64,000 nt of DNA from Pseudomonadota bacterium (GCA_021781815.1 JAJXWB010000007.1:62001-126000); one strand, 5' to 3'. Shown: positions 19,084 to 28,667, numbered from the stretch's first letter. Notes: generated by a model from the sequence alone, not told the origin. Numbers and translations: made by a program.

Positions 19084-20088
19084 TCACGCGACCGCGAGCG
19101 TCCGCGTACGGGTGCGCCACAACTCCCCGGCGAACGCCTGCGCGCGCGCCGGGTCGTCCGTCTCGCCCATCGCATGCAACGCCAGCGCAACCGTGCCGAT
19201 CACGGCTGCCTCGCCATAAGGGTCGGTCGTCGCCCCGCGCCAGACGGCTTCGAGACGATCAAGATTCATATCGTCGTCGGCCGCCTGGCTAGCTTCGTCC
19301 ATGGTCGCCGGCCAGCGTCGATCGTCATGGCCCCCGTTCGACGCCGTGATAACCTGCGCAGGCTTGTTCGGCCGCCGTTCGCCTTCGCCGCCGTCGCCCC
19401 GGAACACCACGGTGCGCGCATGGTCGAGCAGGATGGCAGCATCGCGGTGGACCGTCATGTAGCCCGGATGAAACACGCCTTGCAGCGAGGCCCGCGCGTC
19501 AAATGGATTGAGGGCGCGCACGAGCGTGTGCACGGGCGAGCGCAGGCCCAGGATCGGCCGCAGGCCGATCATGTCGGCGAGTGGCGCGCTGATCGCCTCC
19601 AGAGAAAGATAGGCGAAATTGGCGGCCGACAGGTGGCGCGCGGCCTCCTCGGCGTCGCGCGCGACCGGAACGCCAAGATGGAGAAGCGCGGCGCCCGAAT
19701 AGACCCGGCCGGCCGTATGGCCGTCGAGACCGTGCATGAACACGCGCCGGCCATTGGCGGCCAGCAGCAGGGCGGCCAGCAGATACCATGGCAGTCGCCG
19801 GCGCTTGCCGGCGTAGGACGGCCAGTCCAGGTCGACCGGCGGCGCATTGGCGGGCTTGGCGAAGGCGGCGCGCGCGGCCTCGGCGAAACCGGCGATCTCC
19901 GCCGGGCCTTCTTCTTTCACGCGCAGCAGCATGAGGAAGGCGCCGACCTGCTCGGGCAGCGCGTCGCCTGCCAGAATCATGCCCATCGCCTCCCGCGCCT
20001 CCTCCTGCGTCAGCGAGCGCGTCATGGTCTTTCCGCGGCCGAGGATGTTCACGAAACGGGCAAAGGGGTGGGGCGCTCGGAACTGCAT
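19084..20088 (-). CDS. TrpD2/YbiB-like glycosyl transferase-family protein
   Basis: The 334-residue product resembles the TrpD2 (YbiB) family, relatives of anthranilate phosphoribosyltransferase. Visible features are the N-terminal helical part (SLTQEEAREAMGMILAGDALPEQVGAFLMLLRVKEE), the glycine-rich segment FMHGLDGHTAGRVYSG, and GLRPILGLRSPVHTLVRALNPF. TrpD2 proteins bind nucleic acid and lack detectable anthranilate transferase activity, and there are no trp genes nearby, so a tryptophan role is unlikely. The start is chosen because relatives also begin with a FARFVNILGRG-type segment before the transferase fold. The gene diverges from hupU with about 150 bases between them. Confidence 0.8.
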   Translation of the reverse strand: MQFRAPHPFARFVNILGRGKTMTRSLTQEEAREAMGMILAGDALPEQVGAFLMLLRVKEEGPAEIAGFAEAARAAFAKPANAPPVDLDWPSYAGKRRRLPWYLLAALLLAANGRRVFMHGLDGHTAGRVYSGAALLHLGVPVARDAEEAARHLSAANFAYLSLEAISAPLADMIGLRPILGLRSPVHTLVRALNPFDARASLQGVFHPGYMTVHRDAAILLDHARTVVFRGDGGEGERRPNKPAQVITASNGGHDDRRWPATMDEASQAADDDMNLDRLEAVWRGATTDPYGEAAVIGTVALALHAMGETDDPARAQAFAGELWRTRTRTLAVA

Positions 20089-20242
20089 GCGGATCGTCTT
20101 TGGTCGGACCGCGCCGGAACTGGCGCCTGCGCGCTTTGTACTCGGGAATGCGACGGACCGACAACGCCGGCGCCGGCCGCCCCGGTGTTTCGCCGATCTG
20201 AAAATCCGGATATTGGATTGCTGGATGCGGACAATCCCTCAA

Positions 20243-21223
20243 ATGAATGTTCTGTGGCTGCAGGCGGGCTCCTGCGGCGGCTGCACAATGTCCGTGCTGG
20301 AGCGGGGCGCGGCCGGATGGTTCCGTGAACTCGCGGCGTTTGGCGTCAACCTGCTGTGGCACCCAAGCGTCAGCGAGGAAACAGGCGAGGAGGCGCGCGA
20401 GATCCTGGCGCGGGTGGAAAGCGGCGAGACGCCGCTGCACGTGTTCTGCCTCGAAGGCTCTGTGCTGCGCGGGCCTAACGGCACGGGCCTGTTCAATCGC
20501 ATGGCAGGCGCCGATCGCACGATGCTGGATTGCGTCCGGAAATTCGCGCCGCTGGCGGATTATTGCGTCGCCGTCGGATCCTGCGCCGCCTTTGGCGGCG
20601 CGCCGGCTGGCGAGCCGGACCCGACGGACGCCTGCGGCCTGCAATTTTCCGCCGCCGACCCGGGCGGCGCGCTCGGCGTCCACTTCCGCTCGCGCAGCGG
20701 TTTGCCCGTGATCAATGTGGCGGGCTGCGCGCCGCATCCTGGCTGGATCATGGAAACGCTGATCGCGCTCTCGCTCGGCGCCATCGCCGCCGATCAGCTC
20801 GACCCGTTCGGCCGGCCCAAATTTTTTGCTGACCATCTCGCGCATCACGGATGCAGTCGCAACGAGTTTTACGAATTCAAGGCGAGCGCCGAGCATCTGT
20901 CCGATCGGGGCTGCCTGATGGAGCATCTCGGCTGCAAGGCGACGCAGGCGGTCGGAGATTGCAACCAGCGCGCATGGAATGGCGGCGGCTCCTGCACGCA
21001 TGGCGGGTTCGCGTGCATCGGCTGCACCTCGCCCACGTTCCAGGACGCCCACGACTACCACGCGACGCCCAAGATCGCTGGCATTCCCGTCGGCCTGCCG
21101 CTCGACATGCCCAAAGCCTGGTTCATGGCGCTCGCCGCGTTGTCGAAATCCGCGACCCCGCGACGGGTCCGCGAAAACGCGCGCGCCGATCACATCGTGG
21201 CGCCGCCGAGCCGCGAGAAATGA
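20243..21223 (+). CDS. hupU: HupU/HoxB, small subunit of H2-sensing regulatory hydrogenase
   Basis: This is the iron-sulfur small subunit of a regulatory [NiFe]-hydrogenase that binds H2 and signals through a histidine kinase. It begins MNVLWLQAGSCGGCTM with cysteines 11 and 14 of the proximal cluster and has no twin-arginine signal, so it stays in the cytoplasm, unlike HupS. Further cluster motifs are VAVGSCAAFGG, NVAGCAPHPGW, and CTHGGFACIGCTSPTF near the C-terminus. At 326 residues it is the usual length. An ATG six codons upstream is an alternative start; neither has a strong ribosome binding site. Its stop overlaps the hupV start (ATGA), implying coupled translation of the two subunits. 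Confidence 0.93.
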   Translation: MNVLWLQAGSCGGCTMSVLERGAAGWFRELAAFGVNLLWHPSVSEETGEEAREILARVESGETPLHVFCLEGSVLRGPNGTGLFNRMAGADRTMLDCVRKFAPLADYCVAVGSCAAFGGAPAGEPDPTDACGLQFSAADPGGALGVHFRSRSGLPVINVAGCAPHPGWIMETLIALSLGAIAADQLDPFGRPKFFADHLAHHGCSRNEFYEFKASAEHLSDRGCLMEHLGCKATQAVGDCNQRAWNGGGSCTHGGFACIGCTSPTFQDAHDYHATPKIAGIPVGLPLDMPKAWFMALAALSKSATPRRVRENARADHIVAPPSREK

Positions 21224-22671
21224 AGCGACTTGTCGTCGGCCCCTTCAATCGCGTCGAAGGCGATCTCGAACTGACGCTCGACATCGAGGACGGCGCGATC
21301 GCCGCCGCGCGCGTGACGACGCCGTTGTACCGCGGTTTCGAGCAATTGCTCGTCGGCCGCCCCGCTGCGGATGCGCTCGTGATCGCGCCGCGCATCTGCG
21401 GCATCTGTTCCGTATCGCAATCGCTCGCCGCAGCGACCGCCTTGCGGGCGCTCGGTCGCGTCGATCCGGCGCGCAACGGCGTGATCGCCGCCAATCTCGC
21501 GCATGCGGCGGAAAACATCGCCGACCATCTGACCCATTTCTACATTTTCTTCATGCCGGATTTCGCGCGGGCGGACTATTCCGGGCGCCCCTGGTTCGAA
21601 AAGACCGAGCAACGGTTCAAAGCGATACGCGGCTCGGCGTCCGCCGACGTCCTTCCGGCGCGCGCCCGGCTGCTGGAGATCATGGGACTGCTGGCCGGGA
21701 AATGGCCGCACAGTCTTGCATTTCAGCCGGGAGGCACAACGCGCGCAGTCGATCTCGGAGAGAAAATGCGGCTCATCGCCATTCTCGCAGAATTCCGCAG
21801 CTTCCTGGAATCCCGGCTATTTGCCGCGCCAATCGAGAATATTCTGGCGATCGCCGATTCTGGCGCGCTTGACGATTTCGCATCCGGCCCCGCCGCCGAC
21901 GGCGACTTTGCGGCTTTCATCCGCATCGCGCGCGACCTGCGGCTCGATAATCTCGGCAATCTCGACGTCCCCCTGATGAGTTTCGGCGCTTACCACGATC
22001 TTGAACGACCGCTGTTGGCTGGCGGCGTATATGATCGCTCGGCCAACCGCGCCTCGCGGCTGCCAGGCGAAGCGATCGCCGAGGACGTGGCGTTTTCCTG
22101 GATGCGCGAGACGGCGGACGATCCGTTTTTCGCCGAGACGATTCCACATGCGGACAAAGCCGGCGCCTATTCGTGGGCCAAGGCGCCGCGTCTTGCGGGC
22201 CGCCCGGCGGAGGTCGGCGCTGTCGCCCGCCAGGCCGTGGATGGCCATCCGCTGATCCGCGCGCTGCTCGACGACCGCGGCGGCTCCAACGTCTTCGTGC
22301 GCGTCGTCGCCCGCGTCCTGGAGATCGCGCGCCTCGTGCAGGCCTGCGAGGGGTGGGCGCGGAACCTGCGCCTTTCGGAGCCATTCTGCGCGGATGCGCC
22401 GCGCGCCGACGACGGGCGGGCCGTCGCCATGGTCGAGGCCGCGCGTGGCGCGCTGGGCCACTGGATGATCGTGCGCAACGGAAGGATTCACCGCTACCAG
22501 ATCATCGCGCCAACAACCTGGAATTTTTCGCCGCGCGATCGAGAGGGCCGCCCCGGACCCGTTGAGCGTGCGCTGGAAGGCGTCGAGGTCGGCGCGCGCG
22601 GCGCGCGCGCGGCGTCCGTGCAGCATGTCGTGCGGTCTTTCGACCCCTGCATGGTGTGCACCGCGCACTGA
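21220..22671 (+). CDS. hupV: HupV/HoxC, large subunit of H2-sensing regulatory hydrogenase
   Basis: This 483-residue protein is the [NiFe] active-site subunit of the regulatory hydrogenase. The four nickel-ligand cysteines are visible as RICGIC (C60, C63) and DPCMVC (C477, C480). The chain ends exactly at the TAH following the last motif, so the C-terminal extension normally removed by a protease is absent; this is a known hallmark of H2 sensors. HupUV should pass the H2 signal to the PAS histidine kinase and HoxA encoded at the far end of this cluster. The roughly 220-base gap that follows contains the hupS promoter. Confidence 0.94.
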   Translation: MKRLVVGPFNRVEGDLELTLDIEDGAIAAARVTTPLYRGFEQLLVGRPAADALVIAPRICGICSVSQSLAAATALRALGRVDPARNGVIAANLAHAAENIADHLTHFYIFFMPDFARADYSGRPWFEKTEQRFKAIRGSASADVLPARARLLEIMGLLAGKWPHSLAFQPGGTTRAVDLGEKMRLIAILAEFRSFLESRLFAAPIENILAIADSGALDDFASGPAADGDFAAFIRIARDLRLDNLGNLDVPLMSFGAYHDLERPLLAGGVYDRSANRASRLPGEAIAEDVAFSWMRETADDPFFAETIPHADKAGAYSWAKAPRLAGRPAEVGAVARQAVDGHPLIRALLDDRGGSNVFVRVVARVLEIARLVQACEGWARNLRLSEPFCADAPRADDGRAVAMVEAARGALGHWMIVRNGRIHRYQIIAPTTWNFSPRDREGRPGPVERALEGVEVGARGARAASVQHVVRSFDPCMVCTAH

Positions 22672-22686
22672 CGCCGTTGCGACAGA

Positions 22687-22710
22687 GCGCTTTCCGCTGC
22701 TGTAAAGCGC
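22687..22710 (+). terminator. Hairpin between hupV and hupS
   Basis: GCGCTTT and AAAGCGC can pair as a seven-base stem around a ten-base loop shortly after the hupV stop. No T-run follows. It may limit read-through from hupUV into the structural operon, but it could also be incidental. Confidence 0.35.
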
Positions 22711-22815
22711 GCTGCCATTCGAGCGCCGTGCGAGGCGCCCACACGCGCGCCTGAGCTCCCTTGCTCCGCAAGAAAAACCAAATGGATACGGAAATATTCC
22801 GGATCACTCCGGAGT

Positions 22816-22830
22816 TGGTACGGACCTTGC
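22816..22830 (+). promoter_or_regulatory. Sigma-54 (-24/-12) promoter of hupSL
   Basis: The sequence TGGTACGGACCTTGC has GG and GC dinucleotides exactly ten bases apart and matches the sigma-54 consensus TGGCAC-N5-TTGC closely. It lies about 68 bases before the chosen hupS start. In Bradyrhizobium the hup structural promoter is sigma-54-type and activated by HoxA; the hoxA product here keeps the motifs needed for that. No strong competing sigma-70 promoter was seen. Confidence 0.85.
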
Positions 22831-22897
22831 CGTTAGATGGCCAGGCCGCGCAGGTTCAAATGTCGCGGCGATGGAAACGTCCTGGAGGAGGTTCGGC

Positions 22898-23995
22898 ATG
22901 CCTGCCGTCGAAACGTTTTATGATGTCATCCGCCGTCAGGGCATTACGCGACGCAGCTTCTCCAAATTCTGCAGCCTGACGGCGGCGAGCCTCGGCCTCG
23001 GTCCGACGGCCGCGGCGACCATGGCGCACGCGCTCGAAACCAACGAGCGCGTACCGGTGATATGGATGCATGGGCTCGAATGCACGTGCTGTTCCGAAAG
23101 CTTCATCCGCTCGGCCCATCCCCTCGCAAAGGATGTCGTGCTGTCGATGATCTCCCTCGACTACGACGATACGCTGATGGCGGCGGCAGGCCATCAGGCC
23201 GAAGCCATCCTCGAGGAGACGAAGACGAAGTACAAGGGCAAGTATGTCCTCGCGGTCGAGGGCAATCCCCCGCTCAATGAAGGCGGCATGTTCTGCATCG
23301 ACGGCGGCAAACCATTCGTCGAGAAACTGAAGTGGATGGCCGAGGACGCGATGGCGATCATCGCCTGGGGCGCCTGCGCATCCTGGGGGTGCGTGCAGGC
23401 GGCCAAGCCCAATCCGACACAGGCGACGCCGATCGACAAGGTCATCAAGGACAAGCCGATCATCAAGGTTCCGGGCTGTCCGCCGATCGCGGAAGTAATG
23501 ACTGGCGTCGTCACTTTTATCACGACCTTCGGCAGGCTGCCGGAGCTCGACCGCCAGGGCCGACCGAAAATGTTCTACTCACAGCGCATTCACGACAAGT
23601 GCTACCGACGACCGCATTTTGACGCCGGCCAGTTCGTCGAGCATTGGGACGACGAGGGCGCGCGCAAGGGCTATTGCCTTTACAAGATGGGTTGCAAGGG
23701 GCCGACCACCTACAACGCCTGTTCGACCGTACGCTGGAACGATGGAGTCTCCTTCCCGATCCAGTCGGGCCACGGATGCATCGGCTGTTCGGAAGAAGGC
23801 TTCTGGGACAACGGGCCTTTCTATAATCGCCTGACCAACATCACCCAGTTCGGCGTCGAGGCGAATGCCGACTCGATCGGCATGGCGGCTGCGGGAACCG
23901 TCGGCGTCGCTGTCGCGGCGCACGCCGCGATCACCGCGGTCTCGCGCGTCGTCAAGACGCGCGGCGACGACAAGACCGCCGGGCCTTCGGCCTGA
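22898..23995 (+). CDS. hupS: HupS, uptake [NiFe]-hydrogenase small subunit
   Basis: HupS carries the iron-sulfur chain that moves electrons from H2 to the membrane. The 365-residue precursor has a twin-arginine signal (RRSFSKFC) around residues 18-25 and a signal region ending near AHA (about 45), so the folded dimer is exported to the periplasmic face. It has CTCC (C62, C64, C65), GACASWGC (C160, C165) and VPGC (C194), the six-cysteine set of O2-tolerant proximal [4Fe-3S] clusters. A C-terminal hydrophobic helix anchors it. The ATG is preceded at seven bases by GGAGGAG; an in-frame ATG nine codons upstream lacks such a site and would delay the twin-arginine segment. Confidence 0.96.
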   Translation: MPAVETFYDVIRRQGITRRSFSKFCSLTAASLGLGPTAAATMAHALETNERVPVIWMHGLECTCCSESFIRSAHPLAKDVVLSMISLDYDDTLMAAAGHQAEAILEETKTKYKGKYVLAVEGNPPLNEGGMFCIDGGKPFVEKLKWMAEDAMAIIAWGACASWGCVQAAKPNPTQATPIDKVIKDKPIIKVPGCPPIAEVMTGVVTFITTFGRLPELDRQGRPKMFYSQRIHDKCYRRPHFDAGQFVEHWDDEGARKGYCLYKMGCKGPTTYNACSTVRWNDGVSFPIQSGHGCIGCSEEGFWDNGPFYNRLTNITQFGVEANADSIGMAAAGTVGVAVAAHAAITAVSRVVKTRGDDKTAGPSA

Positions 23996-24021
23996 ACGCT
24001 GAAATTTGAGGAATCGCGAAC

Positions 24022-25812
24022 ATGGGCATCCAGACGCCGAACGGCTTCAATCTCGACACTTCCGGACAGCGCATCGTTGTCGATCCGGTCACGCGCATCG
24101 AAGGCCACCTGCGCGTGGAAGTGAACGTCGACGCCAACAACGTAATCCGCAACGCCGTTTCGACCGGCACGATGTGGCGAGGCATCGAGGTGATCCTGCG
24201 TGGGCGCGACCCTCGCGACGCATGGGCCTTCACCGAGCGGATATGCGGCGTCTGCACGGGCACGCATGCGCTCACCTCCGTGCGCGCCGTCGAGGACGCG
24301 CTGCACATCCAGATTCCGGAGAATGCGAACTCGATCCGCAATCTCATGCAGCTCGCGCTTCAGGCGCACGATCACATCGTGCATTTCTATCATCTGCACG
24401 CGCTGGACTGGGTTGACGTGGTTTCGGCCTTGAGCGCCGACCCAAGGGCGACGTCGACGCTCGCGCAGTCGATTTCGAGCTGGCCTCTGTCCTCGCCCGG
24501 ATACTTCAAGGATCTGCAGACGCGGCTGAAGAAATTCGTCGAGTCCGGTCAGCTTGGCCCGTTCAAGAACGGCTATTGGGGCTCCAGGGCCTATCGCCTG
24601 CCGCCCGAGGCCAACCTCATGGCTGTCGCGCATTACCTCGAAGCGCTCGACTTCCAGAAGGAGATCGTCAAGATCCACACGATCTTCGGCGGCAAGAACC
24701 CGCACCCGAACTGGCTCGTCGGCGGCGTGCCGTGCCCCATCAATGTCGACGGCGTTGGCGCGGTCGGCGCGATCAACATGGAACGGCTGAACTACGTCAA
24801 GTCGATCATCGACCGCACGATCGAATTCAACGATCTCGTCTATCTTCCGGACGTGGCGGCGATCGGCTCGTTCTACAAGGACTGGCTCTACGGCGGCGGC
24901 CTGTCGGGCAAGTCCGTGCTCGCCTATGGCGACGTGCCGGAGAACGCCAACGACTATTCGGCGGCCAATCTTCTGCTGCCGCAGGGCGCGATCATCAACG
25001 GCAATCTCGCCGAGATCTTCCCGGTCGATCTCCGCGATCCCCACGAGATCCAGGAGTTCGTCGCCCATTCCTGGTACAAGTATGGCGACGAGACGAAAGG
25101 CCTTCATCCCTGGGACGGCGTCACCGAGCCTCACTATGAACTCGGGCCGAACGCCAGGGGCACAAAGACCGACATCCAGCAACTCGACGAGAACGGCAAA
25201 TACTCCTGGATCAAGTCGCCGCGCTGGAAAGGCCATGCGATGGAGGTCGGCCCGCTGGCGCGCTGGGTTGTCGGCTACGCGCAGAACAAGGCCGAGTTCA
25301 AGGAACCTGTCGACAGGCTGCTGAAGGATCTCGGCCTGCCGCTGACAGCGCTGTTCTCGACGCTCGGCCGCACGGCGGCGCGCGCGCTGGAAAGTCAGTG
25401 GGCCGCTTACAAGATGCGCCACTTCTACGAAAAGCTGATCGCCCGGATCAAAGCCGGCGACAGTTCAACCGCCAATGTCGAGAAATGGGATCCGAAAAAC
25501 TGGCCGGCGGACGTCAAGGGCGTCGGATTCACCGAGGCCCCGCGCGGCGCGCTCGGGCACTGGATCAAGATCAAGGACGGCAAGATCGACAACTACCAGT
25601 GCGTGGTGCCGACCACCTGGAACGGCAGTCCACGCGACCCGAACGGCAATATCGGCGCCTTTGAGGCCTCGCTCATGGATACTCCCATGGCCGATCCGAA
25701 CCAGCCGCTGGAAATCCTGCGGACGCTTCATTCCTTCGATCCGTGCCTGGCGTGCTCGACGCACGTCATGAGTCCGGACGGACAGGAAATGGCGCGCGTG
25801 CAGGTGCGTTGA
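24022..25812 (+). CDS. hupL: HupL, uptake [NiFe]-hydrogenase large subunit
   Basis: This 596-residue subunit contains the Ni-Fe active site where H2 is split. The nickel ligands are in [10 protein letters not shown] (C75, C78) and [10 protein letters not shown] (C575, C578). A 15-residue C-terminal extension follows His581, so the precursor must be cut there by the HupD protease encoded two genes downstream. It has no signal peptide and is exported with HupS through the Tat pathway. The gene follows hupS by 26 bases and precedes hupC by about 10 bases, making one structural operon. Confidence 0.97.
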   Translation: MGIQTPNGFNLDTSGQRIVVDPVTRIEGHLRVEVNVDANNVIRNAVSTGTMWRGIEVILRGRDPRDAWAFTERICGVCTGTHALTSVRAVEDALHIQIPENANSIRNLMQLALQAHDHIVHFYHLHALDWVDVVSALSADPRATSTLAQSISSWPLSSPGYFKDLQTRLKKFVESGQLGPFKNGYWGSRAYRLPPEANLMAVAHYLEALDFQKEIVKIHTIFGGKNPHPNWLVGGVPCPINVDGVGAVGAINMERLNYVKSIIDRTIEFNDLVYLPDVAAIGSFYKDWLYGGGLSGKSVLAYGDVPENANDYSAANLLLPQGAIINGNLAEIFPVDLRDPHEIQEFVAHSWYKYGDETKGLHPWDGVTEPHYELGPNARGTKTDIQQLDENGKYSWIKSPRWKGHAMEVGPLARWVVGYAQNKAEFKEPVDRLLKDLGLPLTALFSTLGRTAARALESQWAAYKMRHFYEKLIARIKAGDSSTANVEKWDPKNWPADVKGVGFTEAPRGALGHWIKIKDGKIDNYQCVVPTTWNGSPRDPNGNIGAFEASLMDTPMADPNQPLEILRTLHSFDPCLACSTHVMSPDGQEMARVQVR

Positions 25813-25822
25813 GGAGGAGCCG

Positions 25823-26536
25823 ATGAGCGATTTCATGCAGATCGTCGACGCGCACGGCGAAACTCAGATCAAGCGCCCGACCGTCTATGTTTATGAGGCG
25901 CCGGTTCGCGTCTGGCACTGGGTGAACGCCGCGGCGGTCGTGACGCTGGCGGTCACCGGCTATCTCATCGGCTCGCCCCTGCCATCGCTTTCGGGCGAGG
26001 CGAGCGCACATTTTATGATGGGATACATCAGGTTCACGCACTTCGCCGCCGGGCAGATCATGGCCGTCGGCTTTCTGTTTCGCATATACTGGGCGATCGT
26101 TGGCAATCATCACGCCCACCAGATGTTCCATGTGCCCTTCTGGAGCAGGACTTACTGGAGCGAGGTCGCACACGAACTGCGCTGGTACTTCTTTCTGGAA
26201 AAAGATCCGAAGATGTATGTGGGGCACAATCCACTGGCGCAGCTCTCCATGTTCTTCCTGTACACGTTGACCGCCCTGTTCATGATCACGACGGGGTTCG
26301 CCCTCTATTCGGAGGGGGAAGGCGCTTCAAGCTGGCAGCACGCCCTGTTCGGTTGGATCTTCGTGATATTTCCGAACAGCCAGCAGGTGCACACGCTGCA
26401 TCATCTGGGCATGTGGGTTCTCGCGACGTTCATCATCGTTCACGTCTACGCGGCGGTCCGCGAGGACATCATGTCCCGCCAGAGCATCATTTCGTCGATG
26501 ATTTCCGGCGAACGCGCATTCAAGGGCGACCGCTGA
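25823..26536 (+). CDS. hupC: HupC, hydrogenase b-type cytochrome subunit
   Basis: HupC is the integral membrane di-haem cytochrome b that anchors HupSL and passes electrons to the quinone pool. The 237-residue sequence has four hydrophobic segments and histidines in the expected places, for example VRVWHWVNA near residue 32, the second helix beginning FTHFAAG, and a late HTLHHLGMW. A GGAGGAG ribosome binding site precedes the ATG. The stop overlaps the hupD start. Confidence 0.93.
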   Translation: MSDFMQIVDAHGETQIKRPTVYVYEAPVRVWHWVNAAAVVTLAVTGYLIGSPLPSLSGEASAHFMMGYIRFTHFAAGQIMAVGFLFRIYWAIVGNHHAHQMFHVPFWSRTYWSEVAHELRWYFFLEKDPKMYVGHNPLAQLSMFFLYTLTALFMITTGFALYSEGEGASSWQHALFGWIFVIFPNSQQVHTLHHLGMWVLATFIIVHVYAAVREDIMSRQSIISSMISGERAFKGDR

Positions 26537-27129
26537 TGCCGGCGCGCGGGAAGCCGGCGGCGGAGCGCATTCTCGTACTAGGGATCGGCAACATCCTCTG
26601 GGCCGACGAGGGTTTCGGCGTGCGCGCGCTGGAATTGTTCCATCGCCGCTACGCAGTTCCGGAGAATGTGACGATCCTCGACGGCGGCACCCAGGGCCTC
26701 TACCTCGTGCAATTCGTGCAAGAGGCCGATTGCCTGTTGGTGTTCGACGCAATCGACTATGCGCTTGCGCCCGGAACGCTGAAACTCGTGCAAGGCGACG
26801 AAGTGCCGAAATTCACAGGCGCAAAAAAGATGAGCCTGCATCAGACGGGCTTTCAGGAAGTCCTGAGCGCGGCCGACCTGCTCGGCCGTTATCCCCGGCG
26901 TCTGGCGCTCGTCGGATGCCAGCCGCTCGATCTTGAAGACTGGGGCGGCCCGCTGACCGGACCCGTGCGCGCCGCGCTCGACCGCGCCGTGGAGACGGCG
27001 GCCGTCATTCTCGATCAATGGGGCGTTCGCTGCACGCCGCGCGTCAGCGACGACGACGTCGGAGCCCTGCTCTCGAACGATATCGATTTCATCAACTACG
27101 AGCGGCGCGGATTCGCCGAAACCCCTTGA
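26536..27129 (+). CDS. hupD: HupD, hydrogenase maturation endopeptidase
   Basis: HupD removes the C-terminal peptide of HupL after nickel insertion. The 197-residue product contains GIGNILWADEGFG with the conserved nickel-sensing acidic residue, then VFDAIDY and LHQTGFQEVL with the conserved histidine, as in HyaD/HupD proteases. Its ATG overlaps the hupC stop. The target site, after His581 of HupL, is encoded in the same operon, while HupV has no extension to cut. Confidence 0.93.
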   Translation: MPARGKPAAERILVLGIGNILWADEGFGVRALELFHRRYAVPENVTILDGGTQGLYLVQFVQEADCLLVFDAIDYALAPGTLKLVQGDEVPKFTGAKKMSLHQTGFQEVLSAADLLGRYPRRLALVGCQPLDLEDWGGPLTGPVRAALDRAVETAAVILDQWGVRCTPRVSDDDVGALLSNDIDFINYERRGFAETP

Positions 27130-27139
27130 GGAGGGACTG

Positions 27140-27715
27140 ATGCAGGGTTCGATCCGGAATTTCTCGCTCGCGGTCGCCGCGTTCATCCTGACGCCGACGC
27201 TCGCGCTGGCGCACCCCGGTCATGACGCCGCAGGGTTCTTCGCCGGCTTCCTGCATCCTTTCTCCGGGCTCGACCATATGCTGGCGATGACGGCGGTCGG
27301 CTTCTGGGCCGCCTCCCTCGGCGGCGCGGCGCGCTGGATCGCGCCGGGCGCCTTCCTGTCCCTCATGGCGCTCGGCGGCTTCGCCGGGATGGCTGGCGTC
27401 GAGGTTCCATTCGTCGAATATGTCGTCGCCGCATCCGTGGTCGCGCTTGGCCTGCTCATCGCCTTCGACGTGCGCATCCCGACGGCCGGCGCGGCGGCCC
27501 TCGTCGCCCTGTTCGCTGCTTTCCACGGTTTGGCGCATGGCGCCGAGGCGCGCGCGGCGGCGAGCTTTGCATCCTTCGCAGCGGGCTTCATCGGCGCCAC
27601 CGCGGCGCTGCACGCGGCAGGGCTGGGTCTGGGCGCCTGGCGCTTCGGCGGCGGCGGACGCCTCGCCGGATTCGCGGTCGCCGCCGCCGGCCTCTATCTT
27701 CTCGCCTCGGTCTGA
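27140..27715 (+). CDS. hupE: HupE/UreJ-family membrane protein
   Basis: The 191-residue protein is a HupE/UreJ family member, thought to be a nickel permease for metalloenzyme maturation. It has an N-terminal signal peptide ending in ALA, the family motif HPGHDAAGFFAGFLHPFSGLDHMLAM with its histidines, and about six hydrophobic segments. GGAGG precedes the ATG by six bases. Its position directly after hupD supports a role in nickel supply for the hydrogenase. Confidence 0.9.
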   Translation: MQGSIRNFSLAVAAFILTPTLALAHPGHDAAGFFAGFLHPFSGLDHMLAMTAVGFWAASLGGAARWIAPGAFLSLMALGGFAGMAGVEVPFVEYVVAASVVALGLLIAFDVRIPTAGAAALVALFAAFHGLAHGAEARAAASFASFAAGFIGATAALHAAGLGLGAWRFGGGGRLAGFAVAAAGLYLLASV

Positions 27716-27727
27716 CCAGGCGCGGCG

Positions 27728-28018
27728 ATGTGCATCGGAGTTCCCATGGTCGTCGTCGATGGCGACGACATCACGGCGCTTTGTCGCCGCGGCGATGACC
27801 TGCGCCGCATCGGCATGGCGCTGGTTGGCGCGCAACTGCCGGGCGCACATGTGCTCGTCCATCTCGGCAGCGCCGTGCGGACGCTCGATCCCGACGAGGC
27901 CCGTCTCATCGACGCGGCGCTGGACGGCCTTCAGGCCGCGCAGCGTGGCGAGGATTTCGAGCATCTGTTCGCCGACCTGATCGGGCGCGCGCCGGAATTG
28001 CCGCCGCATCTGCGTTGA
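27728..28018 (+). CDS. hupF: HupF, HypC-family maturation chaperone
   Basis: The 96-residue product starts MCIGVPM, the essential cysteine-2 motif of the HypC/HupF family, and is longer than the HypC encoded later because of a C-terminal tail (LIGRAPELPPHLR). In Rhizobium, HupF acts as a second, uptake-hydrogenase-specific chaperone that helps preserve HupL under oxygen. Two HypC-type proteins in one cluster are usual for such systems. A gap of about 200 bases with its own sigma-54 promoter follows. Confidence 0.9.
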   Translation: MCIGVPMVVVDGDDITALCRRGDDLRRIGMALVGAQLPGAHVLVHLGSAVRTLDPDEARLIDAALDGLQAAQRGEDFEHLFADLIGRAPELPPHLR

Positions 28019-28171
28019 CCGTATCGAAATCGTGTCGCGAACCCGCCGGGAGATGGAAAGTTTCTTTTCAAACTAGAATCTAGCTTTTCACGTCGTTGAT
28101 CAGCATCAAGGCGGCCGTCGCAAAATTCCCCGATTTTCAGTCTGTTGCAGTCCGCCGGCGGGCGCCGGGCA

Positions 28172-28187
28172 TGGCATGGGACTTGCT
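28172..28187 (+). promoter_or_regulatory. Sigma-54 (-24/-12) promoter before hupG
   Basis: The sequence TGGCATGGGACTTGCT has GG and GC exactly ten bases apart and is close to the consensus. It lies 33 bases before the hupG start, in the only sizeable gap inside the hup cluster. It would let HoxA drive the accessory genes hupGHIJK and hyp separately from hupSLCDEF. Confidence 0.85.
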
Positions 28188-28219
28188 GTTCTCGACGAAA
28201 GCAATCGGGAGGATAGTTC

Positions 28220-28663
28220 GTGCAGACAGCGCCTCAGCGTGGGTTAGCGGCGCCGGCGGGAGTGCCGGTGATCGACGGAGCCAATATCGACCAGTTTCTC
28301 GATCCGGTCGCGGGCGGGCCGCCGCATGCTCTGATCTTCTTCGTCGGCCATGCGACGCCGCGGCCTGAAACCGAGGATGTCGCCATCGTCCTGCCGGAGT
28401 TGCTGCGCGCGTTCGATGGGCGCCTGCGCGGCGCTGTCGTCGCGGCAAGCGACGAGGACAGCCTGAAGAGTCGCTTTCAGGTCTCCGTGACTCCGAGCCT
28501 GGTCGTCACCCGCGGCCTGGAGCCAGTCGGCGTTCTACCGAAGATTCAGGACTGGTCGGTGTACGTCGAAAAGATCGGCGCCTGGCTCGAACCGGATGCG
28601 CCGACGCTCGCCGCGCCCAGGCCCGACGGCCGCGTTCAGTTCGTCTACACACAGCGGAGCTGA
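28220..28663 (+). CDS. hupG: HupG/HyaE-type hydrogenase accessory protein
   Basis: This 147-residue protein belongs to the HyaE/HupG family, which has a thioredoxin-like fold without the redox cysteines. Seen here are HALIFFVGHATPRPETEDVAIVLPELLRAF and FQVSVTPSLVVTRG, the latter corresponding to the cis-proline loop of thioredoxins (TPSLV). HupG acts with HupH in hydrogenase assembly, probably on the small subunit or its export. It is the first gene after the internal sigma-54 promoter and is followed five bases later by hupH. Confidence 0.88.
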   Translation: MQTAPQRGLAAPAGVPVIDGANIDQFLDPVAGGPPHALIFFVGHATPRPETEDVAIVLPELLRAFDGRLRGAVVAASDEDSLKSRFQVSVTPSLVVTRGLEPVGVLPKIQDWSVYVEKIGAWLEPDAPTLAAPRPDGRVQFVYTQRS

Positions 28664-28667
28664 TCAC

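Noticed and set aside
19499-21193. Minus-strand open frame of about 564 codons across hupU
   Set aside because: It overlaps two motif-confirmed genes, hupU and the TrpD2-like gene, and its translation has no recognisable domain.
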